This document shows, one piece after another, positions 18,082 through 26,725 of a stretch of DNA of 64,000 nt. Positions within the stretch are counted from its first letter, which is position 1. Each line of letters begins with the position of its first letter. Source of the DNA: Streptomyces triticagri (GTDB lineage Bacteria > Actinomycetota > Actinomycetes > Streptomycetales > Streptomycetaceae). The stretch covers positions 23,433 through 87,432 of the forward strand of contig NZ_QUAK01000027.1 of assembly GCF_003429565.1 (NCBI RefSeq), in the 5' to 3' direction. The notes under the pieces were generated by a model, which was not told the origin of the DNA, ran no database searches, and saw only the letters and a program-made list of their open reading frames with translations. Position numbers and translations under genes: made by a program.

Positions 18082-18845
18082 CGTGCGGCCTCCGTCAGGG
18101 CGTACGGCGAAGTGCGGGTCGCGGCCAGGATCTGGGCCAGGTGCAGGGTGCGGGTGCCCGACTTGATACGGGACAGGCCGCCGCCGATGTGCATCAGACA
18201 GGACGAGTCGCCGGCCGTGCAGACCGCGGCCCTGGTGTCCTGCACGGCCGCGATCTTGTCCTGCAGCATGGCGGTCGAGGTGTCGGCGTTCTTCACGGCG
18301 AAGGTGCCGCCGAAGCCGCAGCAGGAGTCGGCCTCCGGCAGTTCGACGAGATCGATCCCGTCCACGGCCCGCAGCAGCCGCAGCGGTTTGTCGCCGACCC
18401 GCAGCATGCGCAGCGAGTGGCAGGTCGGGTGGTACGTGACGCGGTGCGGGAAGTACGCCCCGACGTCGACCGTGCCGAGCACGTCGACGAGCAGCTCGGA
18501 CAGCTCGTACGTCTTGGCCTTCACCCCGGCCACACCGGACCGCAGGGCCTTGTCCCCGTACCGCTCGGCGACGATCTCGTGCTGATGGCGGACCGATCCG
18601 GCGCAGGAGCCCGAGGGCATCACGACCGCGTCGATGGAGGGATCGCCGAACTGCTCGGCGAAGTTCCGCACCAGCGGCACGGGTTCGCGCTGGTACCCCG
18701 TGTTCACATGCATCTGCCCGCAGCAGGTCTGCTCCGGCGGGAACACCAGCTCATGGCCGAGCCGGCTCAGTACGAGGGCGGTCGCCTTGACCGCGTCGGG
18801 GAAGAGGGTGTCTCCCAGGCACGTGGCGAAGAGTCCGATACGCAT
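18078..18845 (-). CDS. lutA: Lactate utilization protein A, CCG-domain protein
   Basis: 255 residues from ATG 18845 with GGAGG upstream; an in-frame start 12 codons earlier lacks one. Two cysteine-rich CCG domains are visible: QTCCGQMH with the later SGSCAGSV, and TYHPTCHSLRML with DSCCGFGGTFAVK. These bind the [4Fe-4S] clusters that face the quinone-reducing side of the LutABC lactate dehydrogenase. First gene of lutABC; its leader carries the 12-mer GGTCCGACCATA shared with the GntR gene at 22.9 kb. Confidence 0.92.
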   Translation of the reverse strand: MRIGLFATCLGDTLFPDAVKATALVLSRLGHELVFPPEQTCCGQMHVNTGYQREPVPLVRNFAEQFGDPSIDAVVMPSGSCAGSVRHQHEIVAERYGDKALRSGVAGVKAKTYELSELLVDVLGTVDVGAYFPHRVTYHPTCHSLRMLRVGDKPLRLLRAVDGIDLVELPEADSCCGFGGTFAVKNADTSTAMLQDKIAAVQDTRAAVCTAGDSSCLMHIGGGLSRIKSGTRTLHLAQILAATRTSPYALTEAAR

Positions 18846-18894
18846 GGGGGACCTCCATGATCCAGTGGCTCCGGGCGGCACTCGGTGGATTTAC

Positions 18895-18906
18895 GGTCCG
18901 ACCATA
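18895..18906 (-). promoter_or_regulatory. Candidate GntR/FadR-type operator upstream of lutA
   Basis: GGTCCGACCATA lies 50 bases upstream of the lutA start. Read on the gene strand it is TATGGTCGGACC. The symmetric core GGTC-n-GACC fits the TGGTnnnACCA style of FadR/LldR-type operators. The identical 12-mer occurs at 23715-23726 before the GntR regulator. Confidence 0.6.
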
Positions 18907-18951
18907 CTAGCGTCGTGCCGAGCTGGACCAGAGGTGTGCCGCGAGTGTGCG

Positions 18952-20610
18952 TCAGACCCGGACGTCGTGCTCGACCACCCCGCCGACCACCACCGTCTCG
19001 GCGACCGTGCCGGGGATGTCCTCCGGAGCGGCGCGCAGGATGTCGCGGGAGAGGACCACGAAGTCGGCGGCCTTGCCGACGGTCAGTGAACCGCGTTCGT
19101 CCTCGAGGAAGTTGGCGTACGCCGACCCCATCGTGTACGCGTGCACCGCGGTCCCCACGTCGACCGTCTCCGCGGGGAGCCAGGCCGGCCCGCCGTCGAG
19201 CGAGCGCCGGGTGACGGCCGTGTAGATGCCGACCATCGGGTCCATCTCGGCCACGTTCCAGTCGCTGGAGAAGGCGAGGACCGCGCCCGCCCGCTGCAGG
19301 CTGCGCATCGGCCAGGCCTTGTGCCAGCGGTCGGGCCCCACGTTCTCCGCCCAGTCCTTGCCGGGCCCCGCGACCTCCGGGGCGCAGTGCCGCGGCTGCA
19401 TGCAGGCGACCACCCCGAGTGCGGCGAAACGCCCGGTGTCGGCCGGGTCGAGGCATTCGACGTGGACGACCTGGTGGCGGGCGTCGCGCGGTCCGTTCAA
19501 CTCGCGGGCGTGCGCGACCGCGTCGAGGACGGTACGGATGCCGCGGTCGCCGGTGGCGTGCACGAAGCACTGGAAGCCCCGGGCATCCAGCTTGGCGAGC
19601 AGCTCCCCGAATTCGTCCGCCGGATAGAAGGTGTCACCGCGGTGCTGCCCGCATCCGGTGTACGGCTCGAGCAGGGCGGCCGTACGGGGCTCCACCACAT
19701 CGTCGATGTACAGCTTGAGCGGGCCGACCCGCAGCCGGTCGTCCCGGTACCTCCGGGCCGCCGCCGCGAAGTCGTCCAGGTCGGCGTCGCCGGTGCCGCG
19801 CGGGTGGAACAAGGCCGCGACGATCCGCGACCGCAGCCGGCCCTCGGCGCGGGCACGCTCGAAGAGGGCCAGATCGTCCAGGGAGTTCTGCGGCTCGACG
19901 ACGGTGGTGATGCCGTAACGGATCGCGTCGTCCAGGGACTTGGCGAGCCTGCCGTACTGCCGGTCGGGCGAGGCCCACGGGACGCCGAGCTCGCGCAGTG
20001 CGCGGTGGCCGTCGCGGGAGAGGCCCTTGACGGCGAAGTCCCTGATGAATCCGGTGGGTTCACCGGTCGCCGGGTCGGTCTCCGCCTCGCCGTACGGGAG
20101 CGAGGTGTGGTCGCGGTCGATGCCGAGGCGGCGCAGGGCGGCGGTGTTGAGCCAGGCGGTGTGCACGTCGTAGCTGAGGACGAAGGCCGGGGTGTCGCCC
20201 GTGACCGGGTCCAGGTCGGCGGCGGTGGGCATCCGGCCGCCGGGGATCGCCGAGTAGTCGAAGGCCTCCGCCTCGATCCAGGGGGCGTCCGGGTGCGCGG
20301 AGCGCCAGTCGCCGATGCGCCGGTGGATCTCGTCGAGGGTGTCCGCGCCGGCGAGTTGGACGCAGGCGTCGTCGGAGCCCAGGCGTACGTGGTTGTGCGC
20401 GTCGATGAAGCCGGGCAGGACCAGTTTCCCGGCGGCGTCGAGGACCCGGGTGCCGGGGCCCGTCCACTGCTCGGCCTCCGCGTCCGTGCCGACATGGACG
20501 AGCACCCCGTCGCGTACGGCGAGCGCCTGCGCCTCGGGCTGCTGCGGGTCGACGGTGTGGATGCGCGCGCCGCGCAGGACCAGGTCGGCGGGGCGGGAGG
20601 TGTGGGACAT
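18952..20610 (-). CDS. YtcJ-like amidohydrolase
   Basis: 552 residues from ATG 20610, with AGGAG upstream. Metal-dependent hydrolase of the amidohydrolase superfamily: GFIDAHNHVRLG carries the first His-x-His pair, and later HATGDRGIRTVLDAV, VVHVECLDPAD and FSSDWNVAEMDP supply further metal ligands. C-terminal SLTVGKAADFVVLSRDI completes the small beta domain. No signal peptide. It follows an NCS1 permease gene with a 56-base gap, so the pair probably imports and hydrolyses a nitrogen-containing ring or amide. Substrate unknown. Confidence 0.85.
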   Translation of the reverse strand: MSHTSRPADLVLRGARIHTVDPQQPEAQALAVRDGVLVHVGTDAEAEQWTGPGTRVLDAAGKLVLPGFIDAHNHVRLGSDDACVQLAGADTLDEIHRRIGDWRSAHPDAPWIEAEAFDYSAIPGGRMPTAADLDPVTGDTPAFVLSYDVHTAWLNTAALRRLGIDRDHTSLPYGEAETDPATGEPTGFIRDFAVKGLSRDGHRALRELGVPWASPDRQYGRLAKSLDDAIRYGITTVVEPQNSLDDLALFERARAEGRLRSRIVAALFHPRGTGDADLDDFAAAARRYRDDRLRVGPLKLYIDDVVEPRTAALLEPYTGCGQHRGDTFYPADEFGELLAKLDARGFQCFVHATGDRGIRTVLDAVAHARELNGPRDARHQVVHVECLDPADTGRFAALGVVACMQPRHCAPEVAGPGKDWAENVGPDRWHKAWPMRSLQRAGAVLAFSSDWNVAEMDPMVGIYTAVTRRSLDGGPAWLPAETVDVGTAVHAYTMGSAYANFLEDERGSLTVGKAADFVVLSRDILRAAPEDIPGTVAETVVVGGVVEHDVRV

Positions 20611-20666
20611 CGGGGGTGACTCCTGGGGTGGTGCGGGTTCTTGGTGGGCGTCCGGGTGCTTCGGGG

Positions 20667-22112
20667 TCAGTCGGAGGCGGCGAGAGGGCGGGCGGCGTCC
20701 GCCCGTATGCGGCCGCGGGCGAGCAGCCAGTACGTGGCGGCGGCGACGACCGAGCCGAGCAGGGTGAGGTCGGCGCCGCCGAGCGGTGCCACCAGCGGGC
20801 CCGTCCACAGTTCGGAGTCGCAGGTCAGGGCGGCGAAGGCCATACCGGTGAGCAGGGCTGCCGCCCCGGCGGGGTGGCAGCCGGCGCGGTACCAGTAGGC
20901 GCCGTCGCGTCCCTGGTGCAGCGCGGCCGCGTCGTAACGGCAGCGGCGCAGCACCATGTCCGCGAGGAACACCCCGCCCCATGGCGCGAACACGATGATC
21001 AGCAGGGAGAGGAAGGACAGCAGGGACTCGGTGAAATCGGTGAGGAAGAGCGCGTACAGCGAACCGGCCGCGGTGACGCCCGCACTGATCAGGATGGCCT
21101 TCGAGCGGCTCCACGGGATGCCGAGCACCTGCAGATTCAGGCTGGACGAGTAGAGCGTGATGATCGAGTTGGTGACGGACCCGCCGAGCACCAGGGCGAG
21201 GAAGAGCGGCTGGAACCAGCCCGGCAGGAGCCCCTCCGTGCCCGCCACCGCATCCGTCATGTCGGCCTGGGTGGCGGCCGCGACGCCTGCGATGCCGAGG
21301 GCGACGGAGGAGACGAAGCCGCCGATCGCGCCGGACCAGGTGATCGAGCGCAGCGAGGTCGACCGCGGCAGATACCGGGTGTAGTCGGCGGGCATCGGCA
21401 GGTACGAGAACGGCCCGGCCAGCATCACCACGAAGGCGAGGCTCCACCCGGAGGCCCCGGGCACGACGCCGGAAGGCCCGGTGTCGGCACCGGGCAGCAG
21501 GAACACGAGCAGGGCCGCGAAGCCGATCGCGAGGACGTACGCCATCCAGCGTTCGGCCCACTGCACGGTCGCATGGCCCCACATGGCGACCGCGAAGGTG
21601 AGCAGCAGCGTCACGCACAGCGCGAGTGCCCGCGCCAGGTCGCCGCCGTGCCACCCGAGGTCGCGGAAGAAGGCGTCGAGGGCGAGGGTGCCGACGACCG
21701 TGTTCACGATCGTGTAGCCGATGCTGACCACCCAGTTGAGCAGCCCGGCCGGCCAGTTGCCGCGCACTCCGAAGGCGGCGCGCGAGATCACGAGGGTGGC
21801 GGTGCCGGTACGGATGCCGCTCAGGCCGGCCGCGCTGATCGCGAAGAACGCCAGACCGCCGATCACCACGACGCCGGTGGCCTGCCAGAAGGAGAGGCCG
21901 AAGGCGACGGCGAGGGCGCCGTTGATGACGTAGGTGAACGTCAGATTGGAGCCGAACCAGAGCCAGAACAGGTCCTTGGCGCTGCCGTGCCGCTCGGCGT
22001 CCGGGATGGGGTCGATGCCGTGCGACTCGACCTGGAACACCTCGTCCGTGCCGGGCCCGGTGGGGGCGGGCGCGGTCGGTGGGATTGCCTCCGCTGTGCC
22101 CTGCTGTGTCAT
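20667..22112 (-). CDS. NCS1-family permease (cytosine/purine/hydantoin transporter type)
   Basis: 481 residues from ATG 22112 (AGGGA upstream). About twelve hydrophobic spans beginning after FWLWFGSNLTFTYVINGA, which matches the NCS1 signature in the first span, with FSYLPMPADYTRYLP in the middle loop, typical of cytosine and allantoin permeases. It would import a nucleobase-like ring by cation symport. Same strand and likely same transcript as the downstream amidohydrolase; a divergent TetR gene and two matched repeats lie upstream. Confidence 0.87.
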   Translation of the reverse strand: MTQQGTAEAIPPTAPAPTGPGTDEVFQVESHGIDPIPDAERHGSAKDLFWLWFGSNLTFTYVINGALAVAFGLSFWQATGVVVIGGLAFFAISAAGLSGIRTGTATLVISRAAFGVRGNWPAGLLNWVVSIGYTIVNTVVGTLALDAFFRDLGWHGGDLARALALCVTLLLTFAVAMWGHATVQWAERWMAYVLAIGFAALLVFLLPGADTGPSGVVPGASGWSLAFVVMLAGPFSYLPMPADYTRYLPRSTSLRSITWSGAIGGFVSSVALGIAGVAAATQADMTDAVAGTEGLLPGWFQPLFLALVLGGSVTNSIITLYSSSLNLQVLGIPWSRSKAILISAGVTAAGSLYALFLTDFTESLLSFLSLLIIVFAPWGGVFLADMVLRRCRYDAAALHQGRDGAYWYRAGCHPAGAAALLTGMAFAALTCDSELWTGPLVAPLGGADLTLLGSVVAAATYWLLARGRIRADAARPLAASD

Positions 22113-22131
22113 CCGGGTCCCTTCGGCAGCC

Positions 22132-22166
22132 TTGAACGACGTTCTAAAATATTGAACGGCATTCAA
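22132..22166. promoter_or_regulatory. Tandem TTGAACGnCnTTCnA repeats, likely TetR operators
   Basis: TTGAACGACGTTCTA (22132-22146) and TTGAACGGCATTCAA (22152-22166) are two near-palindromes with period 20. They sit between the NCS1 permease start (22112) and the TetR start (22286), in a noticeably AT-richer stretch suitable for promoters. Confidence 0.8.
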
Positions 22167-22285
22167 GATGCGCCCCGACTCCGGGAGGCGTCAAGACCCC
22201 GGCCGAAAACGACGGCACGGAACGGGAGCTAGGGTCGGTTGCCGCGGAAGCACAGGCGGACAGCTCGGGACGAGGAGGCGCGGCG

Positions 22286-22882
22286 GTGGCGGGGCGACGC
22301 AACGACGGACGGCTGGCCGGGGACCGGATCCTGCAGGAGGCCATGACCGCCATCGCCGAGGAAGGGCTCGCCACACTCACGATGGCCGCACTCGGCCGGC
22401 GCCTCGGGACCAGCGGCGGACACATCCTGTACTACTTCGGCAGCAAGGACCGGCTGCTGCTCGAGACCCTGCGCTGGAGCGAGAACGGCCTGGCCGAGGA
22501 GCGGCGGACGCTGCTCGGCCGGCGCGTGACGGCCGGCCGCAAGCTGGATCTGTTCGTCGAGCTCTATCTGCCGCGCGGTCCGCGCGACCCGCGCTGGACG
22601 CTCTGGCTCGAGCTGTGGGCCCGTACCTCCGCCGACGCGGAACTGCAGCGGGCCCAGGAGGAGATCGATCGTGGCTGGCACGACGATCTGGTCACGCTGC
22701 TCGCCAAAGGGATGGAGCAGGGTCGCTTCAAGGAGCGGGACCCCGAGGCCCGCGCCGGTGAACTCCTCGCCCTGCTCGACGGGTTGAGCACCCGCGTGGT
22801 GCTCGGCCAGCGCGCGGCGGACCGCGAGCGGGCTCTGGCGACGGCGCGCTCCGCGGCGACCCGGCTGCTCGACCGGGTGTGA
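22286..22882 (+). CDS. TetR-family regulator of the permease/amidohydrolase operon
   Basis: 198 residues from GTG 22286, with AGGAGG seven bases upstream. The DNA-binding segment is LTMAALGRRLGTSGGHILYYFGSKDRLLLETLRW, in the normal TetR position; the C-terminal half is a helical ligand domain. Its gene is divergent from the NCS1 permease gene and the two TTGAACG repeats lie between them, so local repression is likely. It ends 6 bases before the convergent GntR gene stop. Ligand unknown, perhaps the permease substrate. Confidence 0.87.
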   Translation: MAGRRNDGRLAGDRILQEAMTAIAEEGLATLTMAALGRRLGTSGGHILYYFGSKDRLLLETLRWSENGLAEERRTLLGRRVTAGRKLDLFVELYLPRGPRDPRWTLWLELWARTSADAELQRAQEEIDRGWHDDLVTLLAKGMEQGRFKERDPEARAGELLALLDGLSTRVVLGQRAADRERALATARSAATRLLDRV

Positions 22883-22888
22883 CGTCCC

Positions 22889-23653
22889 CTACGCCGCCCC
22901 CGTGCCGGCGCCGCCTTCGTTCCCGCCCTCGCCATCGCCCGCCACGAGCGTGCCGTGGAAGCCGCGGATGTGCTGTTCCACCAGGTCCGCGGCGCGGGCG
23001 CCGTCGCCGGCCCGGACCAGTCGGAGCAGCTCGGTGTGCTCGGCGTTGAGCCCGCGGGCCGTCTCCGGCCAGTCGTCGCCGGTGGCCTCCTCGGCCTGAA
23101 GGATGAGCGTCCGTACGGACTCCCGTACCGCCGAAGTCAGCGTGGAGATCAGCTCGTTGCCCGAGCTGCGGGCGATGTGGACGTGGAAGCTGGTGTCCAG
23201 GTCGTTGAACTCGGAGACCGGGAGTGCGGGGTCCTGCATGCGCTCGAGGACGGCCTCGGCCTCGGCGAGCTCCTCCGCGGAGGCCGAGCGCGCGGCCGCC
23301 TCGAAGCTGGAGCGCTCCAGGGTGACCCGCGCCTCCATCACGTCCTGGAGGCTGTAGCTGCCGAGCGCCACATGCAGGCGGAGCAGCCGGCCGAGGGCGC
23401 TGTCGGGGTTCTGCACGATGCGGGCGCCTGCGTCGGGGCCGCGGCCCGCGTTCGCCACCAGGACGCCGATCGTCTCCATCACCCTGAGGGCCTCGCGCAG
23501 GGCGGAACGGCTGACCCCGAGCACGGGGGCGAGCTCGCGCTCCGGCGGGAGCCGGTCGCCGGCCTTGAGGCGGCCGGTGAGCACCTGCTCCTCGATGCTC
23601 TCCAGGACCAGTTCATGTGTTCGTGACTGCCGGACCGGACGCCATTCGGCCAC
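22889..23653 (-). CDS. GntR-family regulator with FCD domain (FadR/LldR type)
   Basis: 254 residues from GTG 23653, which has GGGGAGG eight bases upstream; an ATG at 23692 has no ribosome site. An N-terminal winged helix (LPPERELAPVLGVSRSALREALRVMETIGVL) is followed by an FCD effector domain with the metal-site pattern DTSFHVHIARSSGN and a later His in DLVEQHIRG. FCD regulators usually sense carboxylic acids. The 12-mer GGTCCGACCATA lies 62-73 bases upstream of this start and also upstream of lutA, so I infer it represses itself and lutABC in response to lactate. Confidence 0.85.
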   Translation of the reverse strand: MAEWRPVRQSRTHELVLESIEEQVLTGRLKAGDRLPPERELAPVLGVSRSALREALRVMETIGVLVANAGRGPDAGARIVQNPDSALGRLLRLHVALGSYSLQDVMEARVTLERSSFEAAARSASAEELAEAEAVLERMQDPALPVSEFNDLDTSFHVHIARSSGNELISTLTSAVRESVRTLILQAEEATGDDWPETARGLNAEHTELLRLVRAGDGARAADLVEQHIRGFHGTLVAGDGEGGNEGGAGTGAA

Positions 23654-23690
23654 TGTCGGCACCTCCCCAAACCGCTTGCCGTATCCGTCC

Positions 23691-23726
23691 ATGACTATGT
23701 CATAACGGGGCTAAGGTCCGACCATA
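23691..23726 (-). promoter_or_regulatory. Leader of the GntR gene: ATGAC/GTCAT inverted repeat and GGTCCGACCATA site
   Basis: Two elements lie in the GntR leader: ATGAC-tat-GTCAT (23691-23703) and GGTCCGACCATA (23715-23726). The second is identical over 12 bases to 18895-18906 before lutA, in the same orientation relative to the gene. Confidence 0.6.
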
Positions 23727-23763
23727 AACCGGTGACGGCCGACCGGCGACCCGGGGTGCCGTG

Positions 23764-24564
23764 TCAGCGCGCCCCGCCGCGCACGGCACCACCCGGCCGC
23801 GATGCGAGGAATCGGGCCGGCAGCTCGCCCCCGCCGTGCACCGCGAGATCGGCCCCGTTGACGTAACCGGACAGATCGCCCGCCAGGAACAGGCAGGCGC
23901 GGGCCACGTCTTCGGGTACCGCCATCCGCTGCATCGGGACGACCGCCGCGACCGCGGCACCACCGTCCGGGCCGTAGACCTCGGCCGCGCTGTCGGTGCG
24001 GATCAGGCCGGCGGTGATGTGGTTGACCCGCACCCGGGGTGCCCACTCCAGGGCCAGCGCCCGGGTGAGCGCGAGGAGCCCGGCCTTGGCCGCGGAGTAG
24101 GCGGCGGTGCCCGGCTGCGGGTCATGGGCGGCGACACTGCCGATGTTGATGACCGTGCCGCCGGAGTCCTGCTCGCGCATCACCCTGTTGGCCGCCTGCG
24201 ACACATGGAACGGCCCGAGCAGGTTCAGCGCCACGACCTTCTCCACGAACCGCGGCGAGACGGACGCCGAGTCGGCGTCCGGCGAGCCGCCCGCGTTGTT
24301 CACCAGGACGTCGAGCCGTCCGAACCGCCGTACGGCGAAGTCGACGAGCGCCGCAGCCTGGCTCGCCTCGCGCACGTCACAGGCGTGGAAGACCGCCTCC
24401 CGGCCGCCGGCCGACGGCAGCCGCGCGGGCTCGCTCCGGCCGCACACCACCAGCTCCGCGCCGGCCGCGAGGAACGTCTCGGCGATGCACGCGCCGATGC
24501 CCTTCGTGCCGCCGGTGACCAGGGCCACGCGCCCCGTGAGATCCAGCGGATTGCCGATGTCCAT
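23764..24564 (-). CDS. SDR-family oxidoreductase, last gene of the fadE31-33 operon
   Basis: 266 residues from ATG 24564 (GAGG upstream). Classical short-chain dehydrogenase: cofactor motif TGGTKGIGACIAE, NNAGG, then catalytic Ser in INIGSVAAHD and YSAAKAG with the Tyr-x3-Lys pair. It lies 59 bases downstream of fadE33 on the same strand inside a steroid CD-ring cluster, so a beta-hydroxyacyl-CoA dehydrogenase step on a steroid-derived substrate is plausible; mycobacterial clusters also carry extra SDRs. Exact substrate not determined. Confidence 0.82.
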   Translation of the reverse strand: MDIGNPLDLTGRVALVTGGTKGIGACIAETFLAAGAELVVCGRSEPARLPSAGGREAVFHACDVREASQAAALVDFAVRRFGRLDVLVNNAGGSPDADSASVSPRFVEKVVALNLLGPFHVSQAANRVMREQDSGGTVINIGSVAAHDPQPGTAAYSAAKAGLLALTRALALEWAPRVRVNHITAGLIRTDSAAEVYGPDGGAAVAAVVPMQRMAVPEDVARACLFLAGDLSGYVNGADLAVHGGGELPARFLASRPGGAVRGGAR

Positions 24565-24623
24565 ACGTGTGTGGGCCTCTCGTGAAGTCGGGGCGTCCGC
24601 CGCCTTGGCCGTACGGAGCGGAG

Positions 24624-25706
24624 TCAGCCGCCCGGCAGTCCGATGTGCGCCGCAAGCCGGGCCCGGTGCCCGGCCGCCGTGCCGAACAACTGCCCTGCTC
24701 CGTGCGCCCGTTTGAAGTAGCGGTGCGCGTCGTGTTCCCAGGTGATGCCGATGCCGCCGTGCAGCTGGATCATCTCGCCGGCCACCGCCGCGTACGCCTC
24801 CGCGCACACCGACCCGGCGACCGCCGCGAGCCGGGGCAGCGACCGCGGATCCAGATCGGCCGCCGCGGCCGCCGCGAGCGCCGCCGAACGCGCCGACTCC
24901 ACCTGCACATAGGCGTCCGCCAGGCGGTGCCCGACCGCCTGGAACGAGCCGATCGGCCGCCCGAACTGCACACGCTGCAGCACGTGCTGGACGGTCAGCT
25001 CGAGACACCGCGCGGCGGCCCCGGTCTGCTCCGCGGCCAGCGCGGTCACCGCCAGATCCCGTACGTGCCGCAGGACCCGCGCCCCGTCGGCGGCGTCGCC
25101 GACCGGGGTCCCGGCCGCACCGTCGAACTCCCAACGAGCCTGCGCCCGCGTCCCGTCCATCGTCACCGACGGCTCGCGGCGCACTCCGGCACCGTCCACC
25201 GCGACCTCGAAGAGCCCGACCGCATCCGGTCCGGTCCGGGCCGCCGCGAGCAGCAACTGCGCCCCGCCGCAGTCCAGTACGTGCTCCTTGGCGCCGGAGA
25301 CCAGCCACCCGCCGTCGGACCCGCGCACCGCCTCGGCACGGATCGCCTCCGGCTCCCAGGAACCGCCCTCGGCCCAGGCCAGCACACCCACTGCCGCTCC
25401 GTCGGCGAGCCCGGGCAGCAGGCGCGCGCAGGCGGGCCGGTCCCCGGTGGCCAGCAGCGCGCCCGCCACCAGGACCGACGACCCGAGGAACGGCACCGGG
25501 CTGAGCACCCGCCCCAGTTCCTCCATCACCACCGCCACGTCCCGGGCGCCGCCGCCGGCCCCGCCGTACTCCTCGGGCACGGCGAGACCCGCCGCCCCGA
25601 TCTGCCCGGCGAGCGGCTGCCAGGCCGCGGCACCCTCCGTGCGCGCCAGCAACGCCCGTACGGCGGACCGCAGTTCGTCCTGCTCCGGTGTCGTCCGCAT
25701 GCTCAC
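24624..25706 (-). CDS. fadE33: Acyl-CoA dehydrogenase subunit, FadE33-like
   Basis: 360 residues from GTG 25706, which has GGAGG seven bases upstream and overlaps the previous stop (GTGA); ATG 25700 is an alternative. Acyl-CoA dehydrogenase fold, with the C-terminal IQLHGGIGITWEHDAHRYFKRA that carries the candidate catalytic glutamate. Third of three consecutive dehydrogenase genes in the order fadE31-fadE32-fadE33, as in Mycobacterium. Actinobacterial steroid dehydrogenases of this type work as alpha2-beta2 heterotetramers, so this and the shorter partner upstream probably form one enzyme that acts on late CD-ring intermediates. The short N-terminus fits such split subunits. Confidence 0.82.
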   Translation of the reverse strand: MSMRTTPEQDELRSAVRALLARTEGAAAWQPLAGQIGAAGLAVPEEYGGAGGGARDVAVVMEELGRVLSPVPFLGSSVLVAGALLATGDRPACARLLPGLADGAAVGVLAWAEGGSWEPEAIRAEAVRGSDGGWLVSGAKEHVLDCGGAQLLLAAARTGPDAVGLFEVAVDGAGVRREPSVTMDGTRAQARWEFDGAAGTPVGDAADGARVLRHVRDLAVTALAAEQTGAAARCLELTVQHVLQRVQFGRPIGSFQAVGHRLADAYVQVESARSAALAAAAAADLDPRSLPRLAAVAGSVCAEAYAAVAGEMIQLHGGIGITWEHDAHRYFKRAHGAGQLFGTAAGHRARLAAHIGLPGG

Positions 25707-26725
25707 GCGGTCGCCTCCGTACCGGCCGCCGACAGGACCCGGGCCCGGCAGGCGGCCGGGGTGCCCCAGGCGTCCCGCAGCGGACGGGCCTTGCGGATCC
25801 ACAGCGAGAGCCCGAGCTCGTCGGTGTAGCCGAGCGCGCCGTGCAACTGCAGTGCGGTGCGCGACGCCCGGTAGGCGGCCTCGCCGGCCGCCACCTTCGC
25901 CGCCGCGACCTCACGGCCCGCATCCGGCGAGCACCCGGCCAGCGCCAACGCCGCCGCGTGCACCAGGGGAGCGGCGAACTCGAGCCCGAGCAGCGTGTCC
26001 GCAAGCCGGTGCTTGACCGCCTGGAACGAACCCACCTGCACCCCGAACTGGGCCCGCTGCTTGACGTGTTCGACGGTGCCCGCGAGCAGCTTCCGCCCGA
26101 CACCGAGCGCCTGCGCCGCCGTCATCAGGGCCGCCACATCGGCGGCGTGCGCGGCCGCCGCGGTCACCTCGGGGCCCTGCGCCAGCACGGTCCCGACCTG
26201 CGGCGCCGCGAGCCGCCGCGCCGGATCGGCCGAGGGCTGCACCGGCCCCCAGCCCGCCGCGATCCGCAGCGTGTCCCCTTCCACCACGAGCACCGCGTCC
26301 GCGGCGTCCGCATCCAGGGCGTACGGCCCCTGCGCGGCGAGCTGCAGCGATGCGGACCGCTTCCCGGACGCGATCTCGGCGAGCAGGCCGCCGCCGACCG
26401 GGTCCGCACCGGACGCCTCCGCGTGCCGCCCGAGCAGCGCCGCCGCCGCGACCGTCTCGACCACCGGGCCGGGCACCGCATGCCTGCCCAACACCTCGAA
26501 GGCGACGGTCAGTTCGACCGGCAGCGGACCGAGGCCCTGGTACCGCTCGGGCACCGCGAGCCCGAAGACCCCGGAGTCCGAGAGCCGCGCCCACAGCGCC
26601 CGTCCGGGTCCGTGATCGCCGGCCGCCCAGGCACGCACCGCCCCCTCGGTGCCGGCGGCACCGAGCATGCCGTCCAGGGACCGCGCGAAATCCCGGGTCT
26701 CCGGATCGAGGAGGAACCGCATCAC
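25703..26725 (-). CDS. fadE32: Acyl-CoA dehydrogenase subunit, FadE32-like
   Basis: 340 residues; start ATG 26725 overlaps the upstream stop (ATGA). Acyl-CoA dehydrogenase fold with the C-terminal LQLHGALGYTDELGLSLWIRKARPL; the Glu of the WEHDxH-type motif seen in its neighbour is replaced by a DEL context, which suggests that the two subunits share one active site with complementary roles. It is shorter than single-subunit acyl-CoA dehydrogenases (about 380-400). Middle gene of the three, coupled on both sides. Part of the inferred CD-ring pathway. Confidence 0.82.
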   Translation of the reverse strand: MMRFLLDPETRDFARSLDGMLGAAGTEGAVRAWAAGDHGPGRALWARLSDSGVFGLAVPERYQGLGPLPVELTVAFEVLGRHAVPGPVVETVAAAALLGRHAEASGADPVGGGLLAEIASGKRSASLQLAAQGPYALDADAADAVLVVEGDTLRIAAGWGPVQPSADPARRLAAPQVGTVLAQGPEVTAAAAHAADVAALMTAAQALGVGRKLLAGTVEHVKQRAQFGVQVGSFQAVKHRLADTLLGLEFAAPLVHAAALALAGCSPDAGREVAAAKVAAGEAAYRASRTALQLHGALGYTDELGLSLWIRKARPLRDAWGTPAACRARVLSAAGTEATA

